DNA of 64,000 bases from Natronincola ferrireducens (GCF_900100845.1 NZ_FNFP01000002.1:486444-550443); one strand, 5' to 3'. Counted from the stretch's first letter, positions 38,016 to 47,537 are shown. Numbers and translations: made by a program. Notes: a model not told the origin generated them from the letters alone.

Positions 38016-38645
38016 CTATTTATTATGTTTCTCACTATTATTTTTTATGTACTGATCTAGATTTTCTTGATATAGATGTACCTCTACTTCTAAAGGACTA
38101 GGCTCATTGTTAATTTTCTTTTTAAAAAAATGATTAAAAAATACAGACATCCCAATCCCAATTCCTAGAGAATAAGGTATTTGTAATAATAAAAGATTAT
38201 CTGTTTCTTCTCCTGTTATAATTCTATAAATGGTTTTTTGGGTTTGAAGCATATCTACATCTGAATGAAAATTAATAATAGCTGTCATTGACCCTACAAA
38301 TAGTAAAAAGCATACTAAAGCTACTCTTAAGGTTTTTTTTCTATCTTTAGCTACCATTTCATTATTTTCAATTGTAACTAATATATTCGGTTCTCCTATT
38401 ACAGTAATAGCTGATGTTGGATAATATTTTTTAATTAAAGCAATGATCGATAATATACCTATTAAATGGTTGTTTTTATTGTGTAAATCTTCTATTTCAT
38501 ATTTAATATCTTCTATTTTTTTCTTTGTAATCGTATCCTCTATATAGACATCTACTAAATCCTTTAAAAAAATAGTCTTAGAGGCATTTATTTTTATTTT
38601 CCCTTTTGTATGTATATATATTTGATTGTGGGATTGATTTGTCAT
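38016..38645 (-). CDS. spoVAA: stage V sporulation protein AA
   Basis: This protein of about 209 residues has an N-terminal soluble domain (MTNQSHNQIYIHTKGKIKIN, then TIFLKDLVDVYIED) and two membrane helices (about 120-138 and 155-175), as in SpoVAA. I use the ATG at 38645. The upstream in-frame GTG would place the GGAG ribosome binding site inside the coding sequence. The ATG follows the stop of a 54-codon ORF by one base, which implies coupled translation. Confidence 0.88.
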   Translation of the reverse strand: MTNQSHNQIYIHTKGKIKINASKTIFLKDLVDVYIEDTITKKKIEDIKYEIEDLHNKNNHLIGILSIIALIKKYYPTSAITVIGEPNILVTIENNEMVAKDRKKTLRVALVCFLLFVGSMTAIINFHSDVDMLQTQKTIYRIITGEETDNLLLLQIPYSLGIGIGMSVFFNHFFKKKINNEPSPLEVEVHLYQENLDQYIKNNSEKHNK

Positions 38646-38646
38646 T

Positions 38647-38811
38647 TTATATCTCCACACTTTTAAAGAAGGTCTTATTCAAAACTAAATCCGCCCTATC
38701 TGGCTCTTGCTGTATTCTCCTATTATTTAAATAATACCAAGAGCTTAATGCAATAATTATAACACCTCCAATAATAGCTATTGCTTTATATTTTTTAATG
38801 CAATTTATCAT
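38647..38811 (-). CDS. 54-residue single-span membrane protein leading the spoVA operon
   Basis: ATG at 38811 is preceded by AAGGAGGG at eight bases and opens a 54-codon frame. The product is MINCIKKYKAIAIIGGVIII for the first 20 residues, a clear transmembrane helix at about 10-28, then a charged tail ending FFKSVEI. The TAA stop is followed after one base by the spoVAA ATG. I do not recognise a family. Position, ribosome binding site and coupling argue for a real gene. Confidence 0.65.
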   Translation of the reverse strand: MINCIKKYKAIAIIGGVIIIALSSWYYLNNRRIQQEPDRADLVLNKTFFKSVEI

Positions 38812-38831
38812 TATATCACCCTCCTTAAATT

Positions 38832-38860
38832 TATTATGGGCTAAAAATGATTTTTAATTC
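38832..38860 (-). promoter_or_regulatory. candidate sigma-G/sigma-F promoter of the spoVA operon
   Basis: On the minus strand, GAATT, 17 bases, CATAATA matches the forespore consensus (GHATR, 17-18, CATnnTA) except for the last -35 base. It lies between the sigF terminator and the short leading ORF. It would give a leader of only about 14 bases, with the ribosome binding site at the very 5' end. Confidence 0.45.
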
Positions 38861-38919
38861 TTATGATAGCTACGGCAAATTTTCACTAATTAGTGGATTG
38901 TCTTAATCATCACAAAAAA

Positions 38920-38944
38920 AAGAAGACTTTTCTTAAGTCTTCTT
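38920..38944 (-). terminator. terminator at the end of sigF
   Basis: A 10-bp stem (AAGAAGACTT / AAGTCTTCTT) is followed on the minus strand by TTTTTTTT. It overlaps the sigF stop codon and separates spoIIA from spoVA transcription. Confidence 0.85.
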
Positions 38945-39703
38945 CATCAACTCCTTCATACACTGCAAAACCTTTTTTTCTATTCTTGAAACCTGTACTT
39001 GGGATATTCCTAAGATTTCTGCTATCTCTGTTTGGGTCTTATCTTTAAAATAACGTAGCATAATAATTTGACGCTCTCTAGCTTCTAATTTAGCTAAGGT
39101 ATCCTGTAGTAATAACTTGTCAATAAGATCTGCATCATTTAAGGATTCGTCTTTGCTAATCTTGTCTATTAAGTATATGGGGGCTCCATCGTCGTGGTGG
39201 ATAATATCATATAGATACTCTGGATGGGCATTAGAGTCTAGTGCCATAACGATTTCTTCTTTATCAATATTTAATTCAATAGCAAGCTCTTGCAACGTTG
39301 CTTCTCGCCCCAACTCCTTAAACAGCTTTTCTTTGGCTATTTTTACTTTAGAAGCTGTCTGCTTCAAATTTCTAGAAACCTTAATAATACCATCATCCCT
39401 TAGAAATCGTTTTATTTCTCCAACAATCATTGGAACAGCATAGGTTGAAAATTTTACATCATAACTAGAGTCAAATTTCTTAATAGCCTTTATTAATCCT
39501 ATACAACCCAACTGAAATAAATCTTCCTTTTCATAGCCCCTATTAGCAAAACGATTAATCATACTTCTAACTAATCCAAGATTATGACTTACTAAAGTTT
39601 CTTGTGCCTGCATATCTCCTTTTTGGGCTTTTTTTATGAGCTCCATTGTTTCCTCATGCCCTAGTATTTCGTTGTACTCCCCTGAAAACGCTGGTATATT
39701 CAT
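38933..39703 (-). CDS. sigF: RNA polymerase sigma factor SigF (forespore)
   Basis: This 256-residue sigma-70 family factor has region 2 with GYEKEDLFQLGCIGLIKAIKKF and FSTYAVPMIVGEIKRFLRDDG (about 95-115), and region 4 ending TEIAEILGISQVQVSRIEKKV (about 226-246). It is the first compartment-specific sporulation sigma factor, held by SpoIIAB until SpoIIAA is dephosphorylated. Third gene of spoIIA. Confidence 0.96.
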   Translation of the reverse strand: MNIPAFSGEYNEILGHEETMELIKKAQKGDMQAQETLVSHNLGLVRSMINRFANRGYEKEDLFQLGCIGLIKAIKKFDSSYDVKFSTYAVPMIVGEIKRFLRDDGIIKVSRNLKQTASKVKIAKEKLFKELGREATLQELAIELNIDKEEIVMALDSNAHPEYLYDIIHHDDGAPIYLIDKISKDESLNDADLIDKLLLQDTLAKLEARERQIIMLRYFKDKTQTEIAEILGISQVQVSRIEKKVLQCMKELMKKT

Positions 39704-39715
39704 CTTATCTACCCC

Positions 39716-40153
39716 TTAATCTTCACTCAGGCTTTTAAACTTCTTCATCATAGTTATTTTTGTTCCCTTTCCAATCTCAGAATATACATCTATATAGTCC
39801 ATGAAAGTTTCCATAACCGTAAAACCCATTCCAGAACGTTCCAGATCAGGCTTAGAAGTATATAATGGTTCTCTAGCCCTTTCTATATCTTCTATACCTA
39901 TACCTTCATCTTCTACTATAATTTCCAATTCATCAGCATTTATTCTACATGTTATTGTTACTAAACCACTTTTATTTTCATATCCATGGATAATTGAATT
40001 GGTGACGGCTTCTGAAACAGCTGTTTTTATATCTGAAATTTCTTCAATAGTGGGGTCTAGTTGTGAAGCGAAGGCAGCTACAACAATCCTAGCAAAAGCT
40101 TCATTTTGAGACTTGTTATCAAACTCTAATTTCATATAGTTTTTGTATTCCAT
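39716..40153 (-). CDS. spoIIAB: anti-sigma F factor SpoIIAB
   Basis: This 145-residue GHKL kinase has N box [19 protein letters not shown] (about 42-60), G1 [12 protein letters not shown] and G2 [14 protein letters not shown] (about 105-118). It binds SigF and phosphorylates SpoIIAA on Ser. The canonical spoIIAA-spoIIAB-sigF order is kept with gaps of 12-14 bases. Confidence 0.96.
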   Translation of the reverse strand: MEYKNYMKLEFDNKSQNEAFARIVVAAFASQLDPTIEEISDIKTAVSEAVTNSIIHGYENKSGLVTITCRINADELEIIVEDEGIGIEDIERAREPLYTSKPDLERSGMGFTVMETFMDYIDVYSEIGKGTKITMMKKFKSLSED

Positions 40154-40167
40154 TCCATTACACTCCT

Positions 40168-40503
40168 TTACACACTTTTGAGAGCATCAGTTTTGTTTTT
40201 ATATTTACCAATAATACGATACAAACCAGCCAAGCTAAATATTTTATCTATTTTTTCAGATACTTCCACTACTGCTACCTTTCCCCCAAGCTTATTGATA
40301 TTTTTGTATCGACCAATAATAACCCCTATGCCTGAGCTATCCATAAATTTTAGCTCCTTTAAATCAAAAATTAAATTCTTTGAGCGTTTATTTATAATCA
40401 TTTCATCTAGCTCTGTTCTTATTTGTTGTGCAACATGGTGGTCCAACTCTCCTTTTAGCTTTACAATTAGAGTGTTTTCTATAATTTCATAGTATAATTG
40501 CAA
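40168..40503 (-). CDS. spoIIAA: anti-sigma F factor antagonist SpoIIAA
   Basis: This 111-residue STAS-domain protein has the phosphorylated Ser in [17 protein letters not shown] (about 53-69). The start is TTG at 40503 with GGGAGG eight bases upstream, and no other start fits the family's [20 protein letters not shown] opening. Dephosphorylated SpoIIAA releases SigF from SpoIIAB. Confidence 0.95.
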   Translation of the reverse strand: MQLYYEIIENTLIVKLKGELDHHVAQQIRTELDEMIINKRSKNLIFDLKELKFMDSSGIGVIIGRYKNINKLGGKVAVVEVSEKIDKIFSLAGLYRIIGKYKNKTDALKSV

Positions 40504-40534
40504 AATACTTCCCTCCCTATGGCTTTATAAATAC

Positions 40535-40564
40535 TAGTTCGAGACATACTTAAACAACTCCTTC
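40535..40564 (-). promoter_or_regulatory. candidate sigma-H promoter of spoIIA
   Basis: The minus strand reads GAAGGAGTT, 14 bases, CGAAC. This resembles the sigma-H elements (RnAGGAwWW and GAAT), which drive spoIIA in Bacillus. The -10 has one mismatch. No clear Spo0A box (TGTCGAA) is seen here. Confidence 0.4.
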
Positions 40565-40649
40565 AGTGAAAAATAACTACTTTTGTAGATTTTTGAAATT
40601 TTATGTTGAAATAACTTTACAAAAGAAAATATGATCTTGTTTATTAAAA

Positions 40650-40685
40650 ATACTGTATACAATATACTGTATCATGTGTTATAAT
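40650..40685 (+). promoter_or_regulatory. pflB promoter with two ATACTGTAT direct repeats
   Basis: An extended -10 (TGTTATAAT, hexamer 40680-40685) lacks a good -35. Instead two ATACTGTAT copies at 40650-40658 and 40664-40672 cover the -42 to -20 region, 14 bp apart. This layout suggests a regulator binding over the promoter. The same nonamer occurs in the rnf control region at 17685-17693. Confidence 0.5.
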
Positions 40686-40724
40686 TTAATTAACATTATA
40701 TTTCTTAAAAAAGGAGTGGGGATT

Positions 40725-42956
40725 ATGAATAATACTTATAAATTTAAAACTGCTAAGTGGACTGAAGGGATAGATGTAAGGAGCTTTATACAGGCCAACT
40801 ATTCTCCCTATTATGGTAATCATGATTTTTTAGTAGAACCTACTGATGAAACTAAGAAGCTTTGGGATGAAGTGCTAAGACTCATGGAGCTAGAACGAAA
40901 AAACAATGGTACCCTTGATATAGATACTGATACGATTTCCACTATTATATCCCATCAACCAGGTTATATTGACAAAGATAGAGAAAAAATCGTTGGGCTG
41001 CAAACCGATATGCCTCTTAAAAGAGCTGTTATGCCCTATGGTGGCATTCGGATGGTGGAGAGCGCGTGTAAAGCCTATGGTTACGAACTAAATCAACAAA
41101 TAAAAGATATCTTCCGTAATTACAGGAAAACCCATAATGATGGTGTTTTTGATGCTTATACTGAAGAAATGTTGGCTGCTAGAAAAGCCGGTATTATAAC
41201 AGGTCTGCCAGATGCCTATGGTCGAGGTAGAATTATAGGAGATTATAGGAGGGTTGCCCTTTATGGTGTTGATAGATTGATAGAGGATAAGGTGCAACAG
41301 AAAAAATCATTAGAACTTGATTCTATAGATGAAGCTGCAATCCGATTAAGAGAAGAAATACAGGAGCAAATTAAAGCATTACAAGAATTAAAGGACATGG
41401 CTAAATCCTACGGATTTGATATATCCAATGGAGCTGCTAATGCCTTTGAAGCAGTTCAATGGCTATACTTTGCATATTTAGCTGCTGTAAAAGAGCAAAA
41501 TGGTGCAGCTATGAGCTTAGGTAGAGTTTCAACCTTCTTAGATATTTATATCGAAAGAGATATTGCTGAGGGTAGATTAACCGAAGAGGAAGCCCAAGAG
41601 TTAGTTGATCATTTCGTTATGAAGCTAAGAATGGTAAGGTTTTTAAGAACACCAGATTATAATGAACTCTTTAGCGGTGATCCTACTTGGATTACAGAAT
41701 GTATAGGAGGTATGGGTTTAGATGGAAGACCTCTTGTTACAAAAACTTCCTTTAGAATCCTTCATACTCTATATAATTTAGGTGCTGCACCAGAGCCTAA
41801 CTTAACCGTTCTATGGTCAGACCAGCTTCCAGAAAACTTTAAAAATTACTGTTCAAAGGTATCCATCGACACTAGCTCCCTACAATATGAAAGTGATGAT
41901 TTAATGCGTCCCTATTGGGGAGATGATTATGGTATTGCCTGCTGTGTATCAGCTATGCCCATTGGAAAGCAAATGCAATTCTTTGGAGCCAGATGCAACT
42001 TAGCTAAAGCTTTACTTTATGCTATTAACGGTGGTAGAGACGAGATGACAGGTCTTCAAATAGGGCCTAAATTTGAATCCATCACTTCTGAATATTTAGA
42101 TTATGATGAGGTAATGGATAAATTTAATACATTTATTGATTGGATTGCCAAGCTCTATGTAAATACCTTAAACGTAATTCATTATATGCATGATAAATAC
42201 GCCTATGAGAAAATACAAATGGCTCTCCATGATCGTGATGTGATTAGAACAATGGCTTGCGGCATTGCAGGTTTATCTGTGTGCACAGACGCCTTAAGTG
42301 CTATTAAATATAGTAAAGTAAAGACTGTTAGAAATGAGGCTGGCCTTGTAGTTGATTATGAAATCCAAGGGGATTTCCCTAAGTACGGCAATAATGAGGA
42401 TGTAGTGGATAAGATAGCCGTAACCCTTGTAAAACGGTTTATGGATGCCATCAGAAAAAACAAAACCTATAGAAATGCCATCCCAACCCAATCAGTATTA
42501 ACCATAACCTCTAACGTTGTATATGGTAAGAAAACCGGGAGTACACCAGATGGAAGACAAAAAGGCGAACCCTTTGCTCCAGGTGCTAATCCTATGCATG
42601 GTAGGGATACAAAGGGAGCCTTAGCATCTTTGGCATCTGTTGCTAAACTCCCCTACGAAGATGCTCAAGACGGTATTTCCTACACCTTTTCTGTTGTGCC
42701 AAAGGCCTTAGGAAAAACATTAGAGGATAGAGTGAAGATTTTGACCTCTTTACTTGACGGTTATTTTTCTCAAGGAGGACACCATATTAATATTAACGTA
42801 TTTGATAGAGAAACGTTAATTGATGCTATGGAGCATCCAGAAAAGTATCCTCAACTAACTATTCGTGTTTCTGGGTATGCTGTTAACTTTATTAAATTAA
42901 CTAAAGAACAACAAATGGACGTTATTGATAGAACCTTCCATGGAACTATCCACTAA
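40725..42956 (+). CDS. pflB: pyruvate formate-lyase
   Basis: This 743-residue formate C-acetyltransferase has the catalytic Cys pair in [16 protein letters not shown] (about 403-418) and the glycyl radical loop [15 protein letters not shown] near the C-terminus. It cleaves pyruvate with CoA to acetyl-CoA and formate under anoxic conditions. The chosen ATG has GGAG nine bases upstream, while an in-frame ATG 51 bases earlier lacks a ribosome binding site. The activase gene follows. Confidence 0.97.
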   Translation: MNNTYKFKTAKWTEGIDVRSFIQANYSPYYGNHDFLVEPTDETKKLWDEVLRLMELERKNNGTLDIDTDTISTIISHQPGYIDKDREKIVGLQTDMPLKRAVMPYGGIRMVESACKAYGYELNQQIKDIFRNYRKTHNDGVFDAYTEEMLAARKAGIITGLPDAYGRGRIIGDYRRVALYGVDRLIEDKVQQKKSLELDSIDEAAIRLREEIQEQIKALQELKDMAKSYGFDISNGAANAFEAVQWLYFAYLAAVKEQNGAAMSLGRVSTFLDIYIERDIAEGRLTEEEAQELVDHFVMKLRMVRFLRTPDYNELFSGDPTWITECIGGMGLDGRPLVTKTSFRILHTLYNLGAAPEPNLTVLWSDQLPENFKNYCSKVSIDTSSLQYESDDLMRPYWGDDYGIACCVSAMPIGKQMQFFGARCNLAKALLYAINGGRDEMTGLQIGPKFESITSEYLDYDEVMDKFNTFIDWIAKLYVNTLNVIHYMHDKYAYEKIQMALHDRDVIRTMACGIAGLSVCTDALSAIKYSKVKTVRNEAGLVVDYEIQGDFPKYGNNEDVVDKIAVTLVKRFMDAIRKNKTYRNAIPTQSVLTITSNVVYGKKTGSTPDGRQKGEPFAPGANPMHGRDTKGALASLASVAKLPYEDAQDGISYTFSVVPKALGKTLEDRVKILTSLLDGYFSQGGHHININVFDRETLIDAMEHPEKYPQLTIRVSGYAVNFIKLTKEQQMDVIDRTFHGTIH

Positions 42957-43040
42957 AAAATCATCTTTGTTGTAGTGTTAATATCTCCCCTTCTACAGGA
43001 AAAGGAGAACAAGTGCTATAGGAAATAACTTAAACTTTGA

Positions 43041-43068
43041 TTCAGAGGGATTAAAACCTCCCTCTGAA
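43041..43068 (+). terminator. hairpin between pflB and pflA
   Basis: A 10-bp stem (TTCAGAGGGA / TCCCTCTGAA) in the 138-base gap is followed by TTAAATCTCATT without a strong U-run. It may be a partial terminator or an RNA-stability element that lowers pflA relative to pflB. Confidence 0.5.
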
Positions 43069-43103
43069 TTAAATCTCATTATATTTTAAGGTAGGTGTCA
43101 TCT

Positions 43104-43856
43104 ATGTCTATAAAGGGTCGAATTCATTCTGTTGAAACCTTTGGTACCGTTGATGGACCAGGTATTCGCTATATTGTTTTTTTTCAAGGTTGTCCTTTAA
43201 AGTGTAAATTTTGTCATAATAGGGATACGTGGAATTTACAAGGAGGCAAAGAAACAACTGTTGAAGCTGTAGTAGAAGATATTAAAAAATATATTCCTTT
43301 TATGAATGCCTCTGGGGGTGGTGTTACCATCAGTGGCGGTGAGCCTACCCTACAAATGGAGTTTTTGTTGAGCTTACTGAAGGAGTTAAAGAAATATGAC
43401 ATTCATGTTGCTTTAGATACTTCGGGTTTTATAAAGCTTCAACCGGAATTAGAGGAAATATTAAAGTATATTGACCTAGTTCTTTTAGATATAAAGCATA
43501 TGTCTCCAAAAAAACATAAAGATTTGACCGGGGTTGCTAATGATCGTATCTTATCTTTTGCAAAATATATCGATGCTAAAGGAATAGATATTTGGATCAG
43601 ACATGTTGTTATCCCTACTTTGACCAATGGAATAGAGGATATTGAACTAATGGCACAGTTTATTCTTTCTCTAAATTCAGTAAAAAAGGTGGAACTTCTA
43701 CCTTATCACTCTATGGGAAAATTCAAATGGAAAACTATTGAAGGTTTTTATCCTTTAGAAAACATTCCAGACGCTACAGAGGGTGACCTTTTAAAAGCAA
43801 AGCATTCATTTGCTCAATACGGGTTGAATATTTCATCAGAATCTAAACTTGCATAG
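43104..43856 (+). CDS. pflA: pyruvate formate-lyase activating enzyme
   Basis: This radical SAM protein of about 250 residues has the cluster motif GCPLKCKFCHNRDTWN (CxxxCxxC, about 31-46) and SAM-binding SGGGVTISGGEPTLQ (about 73-87). It installs the glycyl radical on PflB. I use the ATG at 43104 with AGGTAGG eight bases upstream, in preference to an in-frame GTG nine bases earlier that overlaps that site. Confidence 0.96.
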   Translation: MSIKGRIHSVETFGTVDGPGIRYIVFFQGCPLKCKFCHNRDTWNLQGGKETTVEAVVEDIKKYIPFMNASGGGVTISGGEPTLQMEFLLSLLKELKKYDIHVALDTSGFIKLQPELEEILKYIDLVLLDIKHMSPKKHKDLTGVANDRILSFAKYIDAKGIDIWIRHVVIPTLTNGIEDIELMAQFILSLNSVKKVELLPYHSMGKFKWKTIEGFYPLENIPDATEGDLLKAKHSFAQYGLNISSESKLA

Positions 43857-43864
43857 TAAAACAG

Positions 43865-43923
43865 AAATCCTTTAGTGTTTTAAATCATTGCTAAAAAATG
43901 ATTTATAAACGTTAAAGGATTTT
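43865..43923 (+). terminator. terminator after pflA
   Basis: A long imperfect stem (AAATCCTTTA with TAAAGGATTT, plus inner AAATCATT / AATGATTT) ends in TTTTTTA, nine bases after the pflA stop. Confidence 0.8.
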
Positions 43924-43978
43924 TTATGACAATGGGACAGGGATTTCTAGATAAGAATTCTTTTGTAATTGTATCACC

Positions 43979-44019
43979 TTTACATTCTGTTATATTATCA
44001 GCTATACTAGTAATATAAC
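43979..44019 (+). promoter_or_regulatory. mogA promoter with overlapping inverted repeat
   Basis: TTTACA, 18 bases, TATACT lies about 50 bases before the mogA ATG. A 9-bp inverted repeat (GTTATATTA at 43989, TAATATAAC at 44011) brackets the -10 and looks like an operator. The regulator is unknown. Confidence 0.5.
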
Positions 44020-44059
44020 AAAACACTGTAATTTACTAAACTAAAGGAGGTTTTACATA

Positions 44060-44560
44060 ATGGAATTTACTATTGGTGTAGTTACCGCCAGTGACAAGGG
44101 CTCCATTGGCCAGCGACAGGATACAAGTGGTCCTTTAATCGCTGAAATTTTACAGGATTTAGGAGGGATTTTAAAGGAATATGTAATTGTTCCTGACGAA
44201 AGACAAAAAATTGCTGATACCCTTCAATATATGTGTGATGTTACAAAGCTAGATGTTATTTTTACTACTGGAGGTACGGGCTTTTCTCCTAGAGATGTTA
44301 CACCTGAAGCAACTCTTGATGTTATCGAAAGACTGGTTCCAGGTATCCCTGAAGCTATCCGGATGAAAAGCCTTTCTATCACTCCTAAGGCTATGTTATC
44401 CCGTGGTGTAGCTGGTATTCGAAAACAAACCCTCATTATTAATTTGCCTGGTAGCCCTAAAGGGGTTCGAGAAAGCTTAGAGGTAATCTTACCAGCTCTT
44501 TCCCATGGTATTGGTATATTAAAAGGTATTGAAGGAGAGTGTGGTAATCATAAAAAATAA
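44060..44560 (+). CDS. mogA: MogA/MoaB family molybdenum cofactor protein
   Basis: This 166-residue protein has TTGGTGFSPRDVTPEATLDV (about 72-91) and INLPGSPKGVRESLEVILPA (about 131-150), the molybdopterin-binding signature of MogA/MoaB. It adenylylates molybdopterin before metal insertion. The start follows AAAGGAGG. It is convergent with moaC, another cofactor gene, across a shared terminator. Confidence 0.92.
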   Translation: MEFTIGVVTASDKGSIGQRQDTSGPLIAEILQDLGGILKEYVIVPDERQKIADTLQYMCDVTKLDVIFTTGGTGFSPRDVTPEATLDVIERLVPGIPEAIRMKSLSITPKAMLSRGVAGIRKQTLIINLPGSPKGVRESLEVILPALSHGIGILKGIEGECGNHKK

Positions 44561-44581
44561 GCACAAAAGTGTGCTTATTTT
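44554..44581. terminator. bidirectional terminator between mogA and moaC
   Basis: A perfect 12-bp stem (AAAATAAGCACA / TGTGCTTATTTT, loop AAAG) overlaps both gene ends. Confidence 0.85.
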
Positions 44582-45060
44582 TATTCCTCTCTTATAAAAT
44601 CTCCAGATTTTCCACCTGTTTTCTTTACTAATTTTACTTCTGTTATTTTCATGGCCCTGTCAACTGCTTTGCACATATCATAAATAGTTAGAGCTGCTAC
44701 TGAAACCGCCGTCAAAGCTTCAATTTCAACTCCCGTCTTACCCGTTGTTCGAACAGTGGCTTTAATATCTATTTTACTGTTTTCTTCATCGATGTTAAAA
44801 TGGATATCTGCTCCAGTTAAGGTTATATTATGGCACATGGGAATAAGGGCACTAGTATTTTTGGCTGCCATAATACCAGCTACTTGAGAGACTGCTAAAA
44901 CATCTCCTTTACTAATGGTTTGATCTATTATTTTCCTTAAGGTTTCTGGCATCATATAAATACTTCCACTAGCTACCGCTTCCCGCTTTGTGTTTAATTT
45001 ATTCCCTACCTCCACCATTTTTGCTCGTCCTTCTTCATTAAAGTGAGTAAACCTATTCAT
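44581..45060 (-). CDS. moaC: cyclic pyranopterin monophosphate synthase MoaC
   Basis: This 159-residue protein has the family start [18 protein letters not shown] (split from residue 4), the catalytic [18 protein letters not shown] (about 74-91) and [21 protein letters not shown] (about 107-127). It makes cPMP in molybdenum cofactor synthesis. MoaA is not in the window. Confidence 0.95.
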   Translation of the reverse strand: MNRFTHFNEEGRAKMVEVGNKLNTKREAVASGSIYMMPETLRKIIDQTISKGDVLAVSQVAGIMAAKNTSALIPMCHNITLTGADIHFNIDEENSKIDIKATVRTTGKTGVEIEALTAVSVAALTIYDMCKAVDRAMKITEVKLVKKTGGKSGDFIREE

Positions 45061-45085
45061 TATTTTTTCCTCCCCTTTAAGTTAT

Positions 45086-46261
45086 TTAATCCTCTACTTG
45101 AATAATTTCTTCTTCCATATTTTCAATGGCTTCGTCGATTAGTTCTTCTACATTAAGTAATCCTTCAGAATGTAAAATTCTTTCTAATCTAGGTTGCGTA
45201 ATCGGATGCTTTGGTAAAAAAACTGTACAACAGTCTTCAAAAGGAAGTATAGAGGTTTCATAGGTGCCAATTTTTTTGGCTAAATCCATAATATCTACTT
45301 TATCCATAGCAATTAAAGGCCTAAATACTGGCATTTCTACTGCTGCATTTGTTACATGTAAGCTTTTCACCGTTTGACTAGCCACCTGTCCGATGCTTTC
45401 ACCTGTTACTAATGCATCACAACCTGATTGTTGGGCTATTTTTTCAGCAATCTTCATCATGAAACGTCTTGATAAAATAGTCATTTCTTCTTCAGGACAC
45501 TTTTCATTGATTTCCTTTTGGATGGGTAATAGATTTATAGACCGTAATTTAAAATTTCCACAATATGAAGCAATAAGCTTTGCCAAATCCACTACTTTTT
45601 CTTTGGCTCTCTCGCTTGTAAAAGGATAACTATGAAAATGAATAGCTTCGATTTCCACACCACGCTTCCCTACAAGCCATCCAGCTACGGGACTATCAAT
45701 TCCACCTGAAAGCAATAACAGTGCCTTCCCATTGGTTCCTAAAGGCAGACCTCCAAAACCCTCTATTTTTTTGCTAAAGACAAAGCCCCAATTTCTTACC
45801 TCTATATGAATGCTAACATCTGGGTTATGTACATCTACTGCCAATTGGTCAACATTACTTAGAATAAATCCTCCTATTTCTCTACTAAGTTCTGGGGACT
45901 TCATAGGAAAGTTTTTATCTCCTCTTTTGCTCTCCACTTTAAAGGTTTTTATATCTCCGTCTTCCATTCTTAGCTTCATTTCTTCTAGGGCTACCCTTTT
46001 CATTATATCCATATCCATGGGAAATCTTTTAGCAGGACTTATTGAAACAACACCAAAAACCCTCTTTACCCTGTCAATAATTTCATTTTCATTATACTCT
46101 TCTACATCAACATAAATTCTACTGTGTTCCTTATAGACCTTCAAATTTCCCAAATCTTTTAGGGCTTGTCGAATATGCTTTACAAGTTTGTCTTCAAAAA
46201 ATCTTTTGTTTAATCCTTTTAGTATGATTTCTCCATACCGGATAATAATTACCTTATCCAA
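45086..46261 (-). CDS. thiI: tRNA 4-thiouridine synthetase ThiI (without rhodanese domain)
   Basis: This 391-residue protein has an N-terminal ferredoxin-like and THUMP region (about 1-165) and a PP-loop ALLLLSGGIDSPVAGWLVGKR (split, about 180-200). It lacks the C-terminal rhodanese domain of E. coli ThiI, as usual in Firmicutes, where a dedicated cysteine desulfurase supplies sulfur. That partner is encoded seven bases upstream. It thiolates U8 of tRNA and may also serve thiamin synthesis. Confidence 0.95.
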   Translation of the reverse strand: MDKVIIIRYGEIILKGLNKRFFEDKLVKHIRQALKDLGNLKVYKEHSRIYVDVEEYNENEIIDRVKRVFGVVSISPAKRFPMDMDIMKRVALEEMKLRMEDGDIKTFKVESKRGDKNFPMKSPELSREIGGFILSNVDQLAVDVHNPDVSIHIEVRNWGFVFSKKIEGFGGLPLGTNGKALLLLSGGIDSPVAGWLVGKRGVEIEAIHFHSYPFTSERAKEKVVDLAKLIASYCGNFKLRSINLLPIQKEINEKCPEEEMTILSRRFMMKIAEKIAQQSGCDALVTGESIGQVASQTVKSLHVTNAAVEMPVFRPLIAMDKVDIMDLAKKIGTYETSILPFEDCCTVFLPKHPITQPRLERILHSEGLLNVEELIDEAIENMEEEIIQVED

Positions 46262-46268
46262 TGATTTC

Positions 46269-47426
46269 TCACCTCTTAATAATTTTCCTTAAACTAGTTA
46301 AGTGTTTTTTTATTTTGTCTACTGCATAAGCTATTTCTTCTTCTGTATTGGTGTAGCTTAAACTAATTCTTATAGCACTATCTATATAAGCTTCCTTCAT
46401 GCCCATAGCCTCTAGAACATGACTATAGCCTCTTTTCTTAGCTGAACAGGCAGATCCTGAAGATACATATATACCATCTCCCTCTAAGCTATGGAGCATA
46501 ATTTCACTTCTAATCCCCAGTAAGGAAACATTGATAATATGAGGAGCATATTCCTCATTTTCTTTACTGGTAATAGAAATATCCTCTAGCTCTTGTTCCA
46601 TTAACTTTAGCAGATAACTTTTAACATGCTTTATTTTATGTATATTTTTTTCTTGGTTTTCTATCATCAACTCTACAGCTTTACCTAATCCTAGTATACC
46701 AGGAACATTTTCAGTTCCACTTCTTAATGAAGCCTCTTGTCCCCCACCAATTAAGAAGGGTTTTATCTTTACATTGTTTTTTATGTAGAGGGCTCCAATC
46801 CCCTTAGGTCCATGAAATTTATGTCCACTTATGGAGAAACTATCCACAGATAAATCTCTGAGGGCAAATTTAATTTTTCCAAAGGACTGTACACCATCAA
46901 CATGGAATAAAGCTTTGGGATTCTTTTTCTTTATGATTTTGCCCACTTCATTAATAGGTTGTATACTGCCAATTTCATTATTCACATGCATAATACTGAC
47001 TAAAACTGTATCTGAAGAAATCACCCTTTCTATTTCTTCAAGAGAAATGAAACCATTTTCATCCACATCTAAGTACGTTACCCTATATCCTTCGTCTTCT
47101 AATTCATTGTAAAGTGCTAAAACAGATTTGTGTTCTATCTTTGATGTAATAAGATGATTGCCATTTCTTTTATTAGCCTTGATTAACCCTCTGATGGCTA
47201 AGTTGTTAGCCTCTGTTCCTCCTGAAGTGAAAATCACTTCCTTTTCGCTACACCCTAAAGCTTTTGCTACCGATTTTCTAGCTTTTTTTATTTCTCTTTC
47301 TATTTCTACACCTTTTCTATGTAAAGAAGATGGGTTCCCATACATCTCTTTAAGAGATTTTAACATAGCCTCTACCACCTCATCTGCAGGCTTAGTAGTG
47401 GCAGCATTGTCTAAATAAATTTCCAT
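46269..47426 (-). CDS. cysteine desulfurase (NifS/NifZ type)
   Basis: This 385-residue PLP enzyme starts MEIYLDNAATTKPADEV, with HVDGVQSFGKI and the Schiff-base Lys in SFSISGHKFHGPKGIGALY (about 198-216). The catalytic Cys loop is SSGSACSAKKRGYSHVLEAM (about 325-344). It transfers Cys sulfur as persulfide, most likely to ThiI encoded next. It is preceded by a leader element that is repeated before the LUD gene. Confidence 0.94.
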   Translation of the reverse strand: MEIYLDNAATTKPADEVVEAMLKSLKEMYGNPSSLHRKGVEIEREIKKARKSVAKALGCSEKEVIFTSGGTEANNLAIRGLIKANKRNGNHLITSKIEHKSVLALYNELEDEGYRVTYLDVDENGFISLEEIERVISSDTVLVSIMHVNNEIGSIQPINEVGKIIKKKNPKALFHVDGVQSFGKIKFALRDLSVDSFSISGHKFHGPKGIGALYIKNNVKIKPFLIGGGQEASLRSGTENVPGILGLGKAVELMIENQEKNIHKIKHVKSYLLKLMEQELEDISITSKENEEYAPHIINVSLLGIRSEIMLHSLEGDGIYVSSGSACSAKKRGYSHVLEAMGMKEAYIDSAIRISLSYTNTEEEIAYAVDKIKKHLTSLRKIIKR

Positions 47427-47442
47427 AATTCAACACCCTCAC

Positions 47443-47537
47443 TATTTTATGCTTTGGTGTATTGCTAGGACCCCTGTTTTTGGTGAATAAACTAAACGAC
47501 TGCCTCCAAATCATAGCTTTGGGCCTTCTCCTTATTT
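47443..47537 (-). other. leader element copy A (before the cysteine desulfurase gene)
   Basis: Within the gene-free 47427-47798, this minus-strand stretch shares two blocks with copy B at 48429-48531: AGTCGYTTAGTTTRTT (14 of 16 identical) and TACACCAAAGSATAAAATA (18 of 19), plus TAGCA and ATAAGGAGA in the same order. Both copies lie directly upstream of a gene on the same strand. It could be a structured RNA leader or a short repeat. No class I know matches. The rest of the gap shows no gene. Confidence 0.55.
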
